From Streptomyces sp. CBMA291 (GTDB taxonomy: Bacteria > Actinomycetota > Actinomycetes > Streptomycetales > Streptomycetaceae), in the NCBI RefSeq assembly GCF_014596525.1, contig NZ_MSJP01000098.1:1-64000 (forward strand): a stretch of DNA of 64,000 bases. The letters run 5' to 3'. Both the position numbers and the translations under genes were made by a program. Under the pieces are notes generated by a model. It was not told the DNA's origin. It was given only the letters and a program-made list of their open reading frames with translations, and did not search any database. Numbering within the stretch: position 1 is the stretch's first letter; every line of letters starts with the position of its first letter. Shown piece by piece: positions 52,524 to 59,965 of this stretch.

Positions 52524-52967
52524 GTGGCAGTCAAGATCAAGCTCAAGCGCCTCGGCAAGATCCGCCAGCCTCACTACCGCATCGTCGTCGCCGACTCCCG
52601 CACCCGTCGGGACGGTCGCGCGATCGAGGAGATCGGCCTCTACCACCCGACGTACAACCCGTCGCGTATCGAGGTCGACTCCGAGCGTGCGCAGTACTGG
52701 CTGTCCGTCGGCGCCCAGCCGACCGAGCCCGTCCTCGCCATCCTGAAGCTCACCGGCGACTGGCAGAAGGCCAAGGGCCTCCCCGCCCCGGAGAAGCCCC
52801 TGCTCGCCCCGGCGACCAAGGAAGCCAAGCGCGCCACGTTCGACGAGTTCGCGAAGGCCCTTGAGGGCGGCGACGACAAGGGTGAGGCCATCACCCCGAA
52901 GGCCAAGAAGGCCGACAAGAAGGCGGACGAGGCCGAGGCCGCGTCCACCGAGTCGACCGAGGCCTGA
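52524..52967 (+). CDS. rpsP: 30S ribosomal protein S16
   Basis: 147 residues. The S16 core is residues 1-85 (AVKIKLKRLGKIRQPHYRIVV, GLYHPTYNP, AQYWLSVGAQPTEPV); an extended C-terminal Lys/Ala/Glu tail is typical of actinobacteria. GTG 52524 with CAGGAGA 9-10 nt upstream. First gene of the rpsP-KH-rimM-trmD(-rplS) run. Confidence 0.97.
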   Translation: MAVKIKLKRLGKIRQPHYRIVVADSRTRRDGRAIEEIGLYHPTYNPSRIEVDSERAQYWLSVGAQPTEPVLAILKLTGDWQKAKGLPAPEKPLLAPATKEAKRATFDEFAKALEGGDDKGEAITPKAKKADKKADEAEAASTESTEA

Positions 52968-52969
52968 GC

Positions 52970-53209
52970 ATGCTCGAGGAGGCTCTCGAGCACCTCGTGA
53001 AAGGCATCGTCGACAACCCCGACGATGTGCAGGTCGCCTCGCGCGATCTGCGTCGCGGTCGCGTGCTTGAGGTCCGGGTTCACCCGGACGACCTCGGCAA
53101 GGTGATCGGCCGCAACGGCCGCACCGCGCGCGCCCTGCGCACGGTCGTGGGCGCCATCGGCGGCCGCGGCATCCGAGTCGACCTCGTCGATGTGGACCAG
53201 GTCCGCTGA
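52970..53209 (+). CDS. KH-domain RNA-binding protein (KhpA-type)
   Basis: 79-residue single type II KH domain protein with the RNA-binding GRNG loop (VIGRNGRTARALRTVV). KhpA relatives act in RNA metabolism and, with KhpB, in cell-envelope regulation in Gram-positives. It starts two bases after the rpsP stop, its conserved location between S16 and RimM. Confidence 0.95.
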   Translation: MLEEALEHLVKGIVDNPDDVQVASRDLRRGRVLEVRVHPDDLGKVIGRNGRTARALRTVVGAIGGRGIRVDLVDVDQVR

Positions 53210-53348
53210 GCAGGTCGGCAGCATTGCCTTGAGTTGTGCCGGCACGGGCCGGGGAGGGCTGTAGAGCCCACCCCGGCCCGTTGTCGTACAAGCTGGCCGT
53301 ACGTACGTGTGACCGTCGTACGAGCGTGTGACAGGAGAGTGTGGAGCA

Positions 53349-53978
53349 GTGCAGTTGGTAGTCGCGCGGATCGGCCGCGCCCACGGCATCAAGGGCGAGG
53401 TCACCGTCGAGGTGCGGACGGACGAGCCGGAGCTGAGGCTCGGACCCGGAGCCGTCCTGCGCACCGACCCGGCCGGAATCGGGCCGCTGACCATCGAGAC
53501 CGGCCGGGTGCACAGCGGCCGCCTGTTGCTGCGCTTCGAGGGCGTCCGCGACCGCACCGGCGCCGAGGCCCTGCGCAACACCCTCCTCATCGCCGAGGTC
53601 GACCCGGCGGAACTGCCCGAGGAGGAGGACGAGTACTACGACCACCAGCTCATGGACCTGGACGTGGTCCTCGTCGACGGCACCGAGATCGGCCGCATCA
53701 CCGAGATCTCCCATCTGCCGTCCCAGGACCTCTTCATCGTCGAGTGCCCCGACGGCACCGAGCTGATGATCCCGTTCGTCAGCGAGATCGTCACCGAGAT
53801 CGACCTGGAGGAGCAGCGGGCCGTCATCGACCCGCCGCCCGGCCTCATCGACGACCGCGCCGAGATCGCCTCCTCCCGGGACGAGGACGGCGTGGACGGT
53901 GAGGACGGCGCAGACGGTGAAGACGCCGAGAACGCCGACAGCGCCGAGGACGGCGAGAGCGGCAAGGGCCAGGCATGA
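53349..53978 (+). CDS. rimM: Ribosome maturation factor RimM
   Basis: Assists 30S head assembly by binding S19. 209 residues from GTG 53349 (GTGGAG just upstream). N-terminal RimM barrel (VVARIGRAHGIKGEV) and C-terminal PRC-like domain (YYDHQLMDLDV...PFVSEIVTEID). The last 40 residues are an acidic Asp/Glu/Gly repeat tail (DGEDGADGEDAEN), longer than in most bacteria. Stop overlaps the trmD ATG. Confidence 0.95.
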   Translation: MQLVVARIGRAHGIKGEVTVEVRTDEPELRLGPGAVLRTDPAGIGPLTIETGRVHSGRLLLRFEGVRDRTGAEALRNTLLIAEVDPAELPEEEDEYYDHQLMDLDVVLVDGTEIGRITEISHLPSQDLFIVECPDGTELMIPFVSEIVTEIDLEEQRAVIDPPPGLIDDRAEIASSRDEDGVDGEDGADGEDAENADSAEDGESGKGQA

Positions 53979-54796
53979 GGCTCGACGTCGTCACGATCTT
54001 CCCCGAGTACCTCGAACCGCTGAACGTCTCCCTCGTCGGCAAGGCCCGCGCCCGAGGGCAGCTCGACGTGCACGTCCACGACCTGCGGAACTGGACGTAC
54101 GACCGGCACAACACGGTCGACGACACCCCCTACGGCGGCGGCCCCGGCATGGTCATGAAGACCGACCCCTGGGGCGACGCGCTCGACCAGACCCTCGCCG
54201 ACGGCTACGAGAACGGCGCCCACGGCCCCGTCCTCGTCGTCCCCACGCCCAGCGGCCGCCCCTTCACCCAGGAGCTGGCCGTCGAGCTGTCCGAGCGCCC
54301 CTGGCTGATCTTCACCCCGGCCCGCTACGAGGGCATCGACCGCCGCGTCATGGACGAGTACGCCACCCGGATGCCGGTCTACGAGGTCTCCATCGGCGAC
54401 TACGTCCTCGCCGGCGGGGAAGCCGCCGTCCTCGTCGTCACCGAAGCCGTCGCCCGGCTCCTGCCCGGCGTCCTCGGCAACGCGGAGTCTCACCGGGACG
54501 ACTCCTTCGCCCCCGGCGCCATGGCCAACCTCCTCGAAGGGCCCGTCTACACCAAGCCCCCCGAGTGGCGGGGCCGGGCCATCCCCGATGTCCTGCTCAG
54601 CGGCCACCACGGCAAGATCGCCCGCTGGCGGCGCGACGAGGCCTTCCGGCGTACCGCCGCGAACCGGCCCGACCTGATCGAGCGCTGCGACCCCGCCGCC
54701 TTCGACAAGAAGGACCGCGAGATCCTCTCCATGCTCGGCTGGGCCCCCGAGCCCGGCGGCCGATTTTGGCGCAAGCCGCAGGACATGGAAGAATAG
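53975..54796 (+). CDS. trmD: tRNA (guanine(37)-N1)-methyltransferase
   Basis: Essential SPOUT methyltransferase that methylates G37 of tRNAs to prevent frameshifting. 273 residues. Motifs: DVVTIFPEYLEPL at the N-terminus, DDTPYGGGPGMVMK, the knot region PARYEGIDRRVMDEY and SIGDYVLAGGEAAVLV. ATG overlaps rimM (ATGA). Confidence 0.97.
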   Translation: MRLDVVTIFPEYLEPLNVSLVGKARARGQLDVHVHDLRNWTYDRHNTVDDTPYGGGPGMVMKTDPWGDALDQTLADGYENGAHGPVLVVPTPSGRPFTQELAVELSERPWLIFTPARYEGIDRRVMDEYATRMPVYEVSIGDYVLAGGEAAVLVVTEAVARLLPGVLGNAESHRDDSFAPGAMANLLEGPVYTKPPEWRGRAIPDVLLSGHHGKIARWRRDEAFRRTAANRPDLIERCDPAAFDKKDREILSMLGWAPEPGGRFWRKPQDMEE

Positions 54797-54803
54797 GACG
54801 CTG

Positions 54804-54921
54804 TCGTCCGTCCGGCGTGCGCCCCTGCCACAGGGGGAACGCCGCCGTACGAAACGGACGACACTCCTTCACCATCACGTACCGCTGATGACCTGTGGCA
54901 TCAGCGAGGAAAGAGACCTCC
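54804..54921 (+). promoter_or_regulatory. Highly structured rplS leader
   Basis: A nested helix: TCGTCCGT (54804-54811) with ACGGACGA (54854-54861), GGCG (54814-54817) with CGCC (54840-54843), and CCCCTG (54822-54827) with CAGGGG (54831-54836). A second perfect hairpin CGCTGATG / CATCAGCG (54883-54890, 54899-54906) abuts the ribosome site. GAGG (54906-54909) can pair with CCTC (54917-54920) just before the ATG, which could hide the Shine-Dalgarno. Candidate L19 autoregulatory leader, by inference. Confidence 0.55.
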
Positions 54922-55272
54922 ATGGCCTCCCTGCTCGACCAGGTCAACGCGGCCGCGCTCCGCTCCGACCTCCCCGCCTTCCGCCCCGGCGACACCGTGA
55001 ACGTCCACGTGCGCGTCATCGAAGGCAGCCGCTCCCGTATCCAGCAGTTCAAGGGCGTCGTCATCCGCCGCCAGGGCTCGGGCGTCAGCGAGACCTTCAC
55101 GGTCCGCAAGGTCTCGTTCTCCGTCGGCGTCGAGCGCACCTTCCCGGTCAACAGCCCGATCTTCGAGAAGATCGAGCTCGTGACCCGCGGTGACGTCCGT
55201 CGCGCCAAGCTCTACTACCTGCGTGAGCTGCGCGGCAAGGCTGCCAAGATCAAGGAGAAGCGCGACCGCTGA
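54922..55272 (+). CDS. rplS: 50S ribosomal protein L19
   Basis: 116-residue ribosomal protein at the 30S-50S interface. Family core DLPAFRPGDTVNVHVRVIEG, QQFKGVVIRRQG, FPVNSPIFEKIEL and the C-terminal RRAKLYYLREL. ATG 54922. It follows trmD after 125 nt of structured leader, so it may be separately controlled although in the conserved rpsP-rimM-trmD-rplS order. Confidence 0.97.
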   Translation: MASLLDQVNAAALRSDLPAFRPGDTVNVHVRVIEGSRSRIQQFKGVVIRRQGSGVSETFTVRKVSFSVGVERTFPVNSPIFEKIELVTRGDVRRAKLYYLRELRGKAAKIKEKRDR

Positions 55273-55341
55273 GCCCCGGCTCCCGGCACGCCCTTCGCTT
55301 CCGGGCCCTCGCACGGACTGGCCGGATAGGCTCTTCCAGCG

Positions 55342-56193
55342 ATGGACACCGAAGCACAGCCCACGGAGCGCGACCCCTCTTCCGACACGGAGGACGGGTC
55401 GCGCTCCGCGCGCGTTTCCGAGCACCCCCCGGCCCCGTCCCCCTGGCGGCGCACCGCCTTCATCGGGGCCGCCTGCGTGGCCTTCCTGCTGCTCCTGAGC
55501 CATGTCGTACTCCAGCCCTTCCTGATCCCGAGCGGCTCCATGGAGCCGACGCTCCAGGTCGGCGACCGCATCCTGGTCGACAAGCTGGCGTACCGCTTCG
55601 GCGGCGAGCCGAGCCGGGGCGACGTCGTCGTCTTCGACGGCACCGGCTCCTTCGTACGGGAGGAGACCCGGGGCAACCCGGTCACCGGACTCCTGCACGA
55701 CGCGGCGGCGGCCCTCGGGCTCGCCGAACCCGATGAGACCGACTTCGTGAAACGGGTCGTCGGCATCGGCGGCGACCGGGTGATCTGCTGCGACAAGAAC
55801 GACCGGCTCACCGTCAACGGCGCCCCCGTCGAGGAGCGGTACCTGATGCTCGGCGACCAGCCGTCCAGCGTCCCCTTCGACATCGTCGTCCCGCCCGGCA
55901 GGCTCTGGGTGATGGGCGACCACCGCAGTCAGTCCAGCGACTCCCGCGACCACCTCGGCGACCCCGGCGGCGGCATGGTCCCCGTCGACAAGGTCATCGG
56001 ACGCGCCGACTGGATCGGCTGGCCCGTCGGCCGCTGGTCCGCGGTGGCCGGAACCGGCGCCTTCGACGCCGTACCGGCGCCTGGACATGGAGTACCCGCC
56101 GCTGGACACGACGCGCCGGCGCCCGGACATGACGTACCGGCCCCTGGACACGGTGGATCGGGCGGGAACGGGACGGCGGGCACCCATGGGTAG
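55342..56193 (+). CDS. lepB: Type I signal peptidase 1
   Basis: Membrane serine protease removing Sec/Tat signal peptides; first of four in tandem (the Streptomyces sip cluster). 283 residues. One N-terminal TM (about 38-56); catalytic S66 in SGSMEPT and K137 in FVKRVVGIGGD; box E GDHRSQSSDSR. No C-terminal TM; instead the C-terminus has four 7-residue copies of the VPAPGHG/D type (DNA 56071-56154), probably extracellular. ATG 55342; the 3' end overlaps the next gene by 8 nt. Confidence 0.94.
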   Translation: MDTEAQPTERDPSSDTEDGSRSARVSEHPPAPSPWRRTAFIGAACVAFLLLLSHVVLQPFLIPSGSMEPTLQVGDRILVDKLAYRFGGEPSRGDVVVFDGTGSFVREETRGNPVTGLLHDAAAALGLAEPDETDFVKRVVGIGGDRVICCDKNDRLTVNGAPVEERYLMLGDQPSSVPFDIVVPPGRLWVMGDHRSQSSDSRDHLGDPGGGMVPVDKVIGRADWIGWPVGRWSAVAGTGAFDAVPAPGHGVPAAGHDAPAPGHDVPAPGHGGSGGNGTAGTHG

Positions 56194-57208
56194 CCGGGGA
56201 AGGCCCCCGGGCGGCCGCACCGCCGAGCCCGAGGGCGACCGGACCCGGCCGCCCGGCCGGGCCGAACGGCGCAGGCTCGCCCGCAAGGTCAAACGGCGCC
56301 GCCAGCGCTCGGCCCTCCGCGAGATCCCCGTCCTGATCACCGTCGCCGTGCTGATCGCGCTCTTCCTCAAGACCTTCCTGGTGCAGGCGTTCGTCATCCC
56401 CTCCGGTTCCATGGAGCAGACGATCCGCATCTCCGACCGGGTCCTCGTCGACAAGCTGACGCCCTGGTTCGGCTCCCGCCCCCAGCGTGGCGACGTCGTC
56501 GTCTTCAAGGACCCCGGCAGCTGGCTCCGGCAGGAAACCGCCCCGCCCGCCGACGACCCGATCGGCGTCAAGCAGGTGAAACAGGCCCTCACCTTCATCG
56601 GGCTGCTGCCCTCGGCCGACGACCGCGACCTCATCAAGCGGGTGGTCGGAGTCGGCGGCGACACCGTCCGCTGCTGCGACAAGGACGGGCGCCTCACCGT
56701 CAACGACGTACCCCTGGACGAGCCCTATCTGTACCCGGGCAACGCGCCCTCCGGCTTCCCCTTCGAGGTCGAGGTCCCCGAAGGCCGGATCTTCGTCCTC
56801 GGCGACCACCGCTCCGACTCGGCCGACTCCCGCTACCACCTGGACGAGAAGGACCACGGCACCGTCTCCGAGAAACAGGTGGTGGGACGCGCCGTGGTGA
56901 TCGCCTGGCCGTTCGGGCACTGGCGCCGCCTCGAAGAACGGGACACCTTCGCGGACGTCCCCGACAACCGCGCGAGTCCGGGTTCGGCGCTCGGTCTTTC
57001 GCATAGTGTGTCCCAGCGGAATCTGAACGGATTCTCCGGACTCCCGACCCCTGCGGAACTTCTGCTCGTTATGGGAGTGGTGGGCCTGTCCCTGTTCGGG
57101 GACGGGCGTTCGCACGGACTGAGGAGTGGATGTGGGGGATTTGGCCGTCGACGCACGATCCGGACACGATGGGCCCGACAAGGGGGCCGACGGGGCCCTC
57201 CGCGATGA
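56186..57208 (+). CDS. lepB: Type I signal peptidase 2
   Basis: 340 residues from ATG 56186. Basic N-terminus (ARKVKRRRQRS), TM1 at about 47-66, catalytic S75 (SGSMEQT) and K151 (IKRVVGVGGD), GDHRSDSADSR. A second hydrophobic segment near the C-terminus (about 281-298, PAELLLVMGVVGLSLF) gives a two-TM topology. The last 25 residues overlap the start of the third peptidase in another frame by 77 nt, and this Arg/Gly-rich tail looks like non-selected sequence. Two in-frame upstream ATGs (56087, 56129) are less likely because they lie inside gene 1. Confidence 0.92.
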   Translation: MGSRGRPPGGRTAEPEGDRTRPPGRAERRRLARKVKRRRQRSALREIPVLITVAVLIALFLKTFLVQAFVIPSGSMEQTIRISDRVLVDKLTPWFGSRPQRGDVVVFKDPGSWLRQETAPPADDPIGVKQVKQALTFIGLLPSADDRDLIKRVVGVGGDTVRCCDKDGRLTVNDVPLDEPYLYPGNAPSGFPFEVEVPEGRIFVLGDHRSDSADSRYHLDEKDHGTVSEKQVVGRAVVIAWPFGHWRRLEERDTFADVPDNRASPGSALGLSHSVSQRNLNGFSGLPTPAELLLVMGVVGLSLFGDGRSHGLRSGCGGFGRRRTIRTRWARQGGRRGPPR

Positions 57209-58067
57209 CACGACGGGTGACGACGTGACGGGTGACGAGCAGACGCAGCCGGGCGGCGGCGCCCCGGGCGACGAGGACACGACGGGCGGTTCCGGCAGCG
57301 GCCCGAAGAAGCAGCGTTCCTTCTGGAAGGAACTGCCCCTCCTCGTCGGCATCGCCCTCGTCCTCGCCCTGCTGATCAAGACCTTCCTGGTGCAGGCGTT
57401 CTCGATCCCCTCGGAATCGATGATGAACACCCTCCAGAAGGGCGACCGGGTCCTCGTCGACAAACTGACGCCCTGGTTCGGCTCCGAGCCCGAGCGCGGC
57501 GAAGTCGTCGTCTTCCACGACCCGGGCGGCTGGCTCGAAGGCCAGACGGCGCCCACGCCGAACGTCGTCCAGAAGTTCCTCAGCTTCATCGGACTCATGC
57601 CGTCCGCCGAGGAGAAGGACCTCATCAAGCGCGTCATCGCGGTCGGCGGCGACACCGTCTCCTGCAAGGAGGGCGGCAAGGTCGTCGTCAACGACGTCCC
57701 ACTCGACGAGACCTCCTACCTCTACCCCGGCTCCGTCCCCTGCCAGGACTCCTTCGGCCCGATCAAGGTCCCCAAGGACCGCATCTGGGTCATGGGCGAC
57801 AACCGCCAGAACTCCCTGGACTCCCGCTTCCACCAGCAGCTCCCCGGCGGCGGCACCGTCTCCAACGACGAGGTCGTCGGCCGCGCCGTCGTCATCGCCT
57901 GGCCGGTGACCCGCTGGGCCACCCTCCCGGTGCCCGACATCTTCGACCAGCCCGGACTCAACCAGGCCATGGCCGCCGCACCCCTCGGCGCCGCGAGCCT
58001 CGCCGGGGCGCTCCCGCTGGTCCTCTGGCGCCGCAAGAAGCGCGCCACACGGCATACCGCCGAGTAG
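57132..58067 (+). CDS. lepB: Type I signal peptidase 3
   Basis: 311 residues from GTG 57132, chosen because GAGGAG lies 5 nt upstream; a GTG at 57126 is in frame. Acidic Gly/Asp/Thr-rich cytoplasmic N-terminus (to about 55), TM1 at about 68-86, catalytic S96 (SESMMNT, differing from SGSM in the other copies) and K166 (IKRVIAVGGD), GDNRQNSLDSR. C-terminal TM (about 281-300) followed by RRKKRATRH. Starts inside the 3' end of copy 2. Confidence 0.93.
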   Translation: MGDLAVDARSGHDGPDKGADGALRDDTTGDDVTGDEQTQPGGGAPGDEDTTGGSGSGPKKQRSFWKELPLLVGIALVLALLIKTFLVQAFSIPSESMMNTLQKGDRVLVDKLTPWFGSEPERGEVVVFHDPGGWLEGQTAPTPNVVQKFLSFIGLMPSAEEKDLIKRVIAVGGDTVSCKEGGKVVVNDVPLDETSYLYPGSVPCQDSFGPIKVPKDRIWVMGDNRQNSLDSRFHQQLPGGGTVSNDEVVGRAVVIAWPVTRWATLPVPDIFDQPGLNQAMAAAPLGAASLAGALPLVLWRRKKRATRHTAE

Positions 58068-58141
58068 CACCCCGCCGGTAGGGTGCCGTCCCGAACCGTC
58101 GCCGGGCCCGATGGCCCGGCACCGAACCCCGGGATGCGCAC

Positions 58142-58924
58142 ATGAGCGGACACATACGGACGAAGGGCGGCCACGGCCGCCTCGGCAGCGTGCTGTCGGG
58201 GCTGGCCGTGGCCGTCGGCTGTGTGCTCTTCCTCGGCGGATTCATCGTCGGCGCCCTCGTCTACCAGCCGTACACCGTCCCCACCGACTCCATGACCCCC
58301 ACCCTCGACGTCGGCTCCCGCATCCTCGCCGAACGCGTCGACGGCAGCGAGGTACGGCGCGGTGACGTCGTCGTCTTCCGCGACCCCCTCTGGGGCGACT
58401 CGCCCATGGTCAAGCGGGTCGCCGCCGTCGGCGGGGACACCGTCGCCTGCTGCGACCCCGACGGACGCCTCACCGTCAACGGCACGCCCGTCCGCGAGCC
58501 CTATCTGCGACCGGGCGCCGACGGGAGGATCCGCGCCTCCGGCACCGACTTCTCCGTCACCGTCCCGCAGGGCAAGCTCTTCCTGCTCGGCGACGACCGG
58601 CACACCTCCCTGGACTCCCGCACCCACCTGGAGGAAGCCGGCCAGGGCTCCGTGCCCCGCGGCACCGTCCTCGGCAGGGTCGACGCCGTCGTCTGGCCCG
58701 CCAGGGGCCTCCTGGACCGCCCCACGGGCTTCGCCGACCTCCCGGGCGGCACCTCCGAACCGGGCCCCTTCCACCTCCTCCTGACCGCCATCGCGGCAGG
58801 CGCCCTGCTGATCCTCCTCGGAGCGGCGTACGGCCCCGCCGCCCGCCTCTCCACCCGCCTCTCCGGGAAACGACCCTTGGAGCCCTCCCGCACGGCGGGA
58901 CGGCGCGAGAGGGTGGGGACATGA
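58142..58924 (+). CDS. lepB: Type I signal peptidase 4
   Basis: 260 residues from ATG 58142. TM1 at about 16-40; catalytic S50 in the divergent box TDSMTPT and K91 in VKRVAAVGGD; GDDRHTSLDSR. A second TM lies at about 218-238. It is the most divergent of the four copies, so substrate preference may differ. Its stop overlaps the Nudix ATG by 4 nt. Confidence 0.92.
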   Translation: MSGHIRTKGGHGRLGSVLSGLAVAVGCVLFLGGFIVGALVYQPYTVPTDSMTPTLDVGSRILAERVDGSEVRRGDVVVFRDPLWGDSPMVKRVAAVGGDTVACCDPDGRLTVNGTPVREPYLRPGADGRIRASGTDFSVTVPQGKLFLLGDDRHTSLDSRTHLEEAGQGSVPRGTVLGRVDAVVWPARGLLDRPTGFADLPGGTSEPGPFHLLLTAIAAGALLILLGAAYGPAARLSTRLSGKRPLEPSRTAGRRERVGT

Positions 58925-59493
58925 CGGAGACGGGGAGGGGAACGGAGACGGAGACGGAGATGGGGATGGGGATGGGGATGGGGATGGAGGCGGGAACGGG
59001 GACGGAGGTGCGGCGGCGGGTCGCGCGGGTGGTCCTGCTCGACCCCGACGACCGGGTCCTCCTCCTGCACGGCCACGAGCCCGACGACCCCGGCGACGCC
59101 TGGTGGTTCACCCCCGGCGGCGGACTCGAAGGAGCCGAGACCCACGCGGACGCGGCCCTGCGCGAACTCGCCGAGGAGACCGGGATCACCGAAGTCGACC
59201 TCGGCCCCGTCCTCTGGAAGCGGTACTGCTCCTTCCCCTTCGCCGGGCGGCGCTGGGACCAGGAGGAGTGGTACTACCTGGCCCGCACCCGCGGACCCGA
59301 GGCCGAACCGAGGCCCAGAGCCCTCACCGAACTGGAGACACACAGCCTCGAAGGCCTCAGATGGTGGACCTCCGCCGAACTGTCAGCGGCCCATGAGACG
59401 GTGTACCCGACCAGGCTCGCCGAGCTGCTGCGCACGCTGCTCGACGAGGGACCTCCGAGTGCACCGGTGGTGCTCGCCCCGGAAATCGTCTAG
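58921..59493 (+). CDS. Nudix hydrolase with repeat-encoded N-terminus
   Basis: 190 residues. The Nudix box (G67 to about 90: GGLEGAETHADAALRELAEE) is complete with E73 and the REL.EE core, so it should hydrolyse a nucleoside-diphosphate-linked substrate with Mg2+; substrate unknown. The first 30 residues are low-complexity (TETETE then MGMGMGMGM) encoded by ggagac/gatggg hexanucleotide repeats at about 58925-58990. The real start may be any of several in-frame ATGs in the repeat; the upstream ATG 58921 overlaps the signal peptidase stop. Family domain begins at about residue 30. Confidence 0.88.
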   Translation: MTETGRGTETETEMGMGMGMGMEAGTGTEVRRRVARVVLLDPDDRVLLLHGHEPDDPGDAWWFTPGGGLEGAETHADAALRELAEETGITEVDLGPVLWKRYCSFPFAGRRWDQEEWYYLARTRGPEAEPRPRALTELETHSLEGLRWWTSAELSAAHETVYPTRLAELLRTLLDEGPPSAPVVLAPEIV

Positions 59494-59548
59494 GGACGCG
59501 CACGGCTGGCGCACAATAGGTGGACGCACGGCTGAAGGGGAACATGCC

Positions 59549-59857
59549 ATGAGCGCCGAGGACCTCGAAAAGTACGAGACCGAGATGGAGCTGAAGCTCT
59601 ACCGGGAGTACCGCGACGTCGTCGGGTTGTTCAAATACGTGATCGAGACCGAGCGGCGCTTCTACCTCACCAACGACTACGAGATGCAGGTCCACTCCGT
59701 ACAGGGTGAGGTCTTCTTCGAGGTCAGCATGGCCGACGCCTGGGTCTGGGACATGTACCGACCAGCCAGGTTCGTCAAGCAGGTCAGGGTGCTCACCTTC
59801 AAGGACGTGAACATCGAGGAACTCAACAAGAGCGACCTCGAACTGCCCGGCAGCTGA
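59549..59857 (+). CDS. DUF2469 family protein
   Basis: 102-residue actinobacterial protein of unknown function, highly conserved in sequence (ETEMELKLYREYRDVVGLFKYVIETERRFYL, DAWVWDMYRPARFVK). No signal peptide or membrane segment; acidic. ATG 59549 with AAGGGGA upstream. It is placed between the signal peptidase cluster and yraN-comM-dprA in Streptomyces. A hairpin follows its stop. Confidence 0.94.
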   Translation: MSAEDLEKYETEMELKLYREYRDVVGLFKYVIETERRFYLTNDYEMQVHSVQGEVFFEVSMADAWVWDMYRPARFVKQVRVLTFKDVNIEELNKSDLELPGS

Positions 59858-59863
59858 CCCCGA

Positions 59864-59890
59864 CTCACCCACACGGGTGAGCAGGTTTTC
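59864..59890 (+). terminator. Terminator after DUF2469 gene
   Basis: CTCACCC (59864-59870), ACAC, GGGTGAG (59875-59881), followed by a TTTT run at 59886-59889. Confidence 0.7.
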
Positions 59891-59912
59891 CACAGCCCCC
59901 GGACTGTCCACA
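59886..59912. promoter_or_regulatory. Pair of DnaA-box-like sequences
   Basis: TTTTCCACA (59886-59894) and CTGTCCACA (59904-59912) each differ by one base from the Streptomyces DnaA box TTGTCCACA, in the same orientation, 18 nt apart, in the yraN upstream region. Functional relevance unproven. Confidence 0.4.
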
Positions 59913-59965
59913 GCGCCGCACACGCACCGCCCACCTCCGTCACAGTCAGTGACGGAGGTGGTCCC

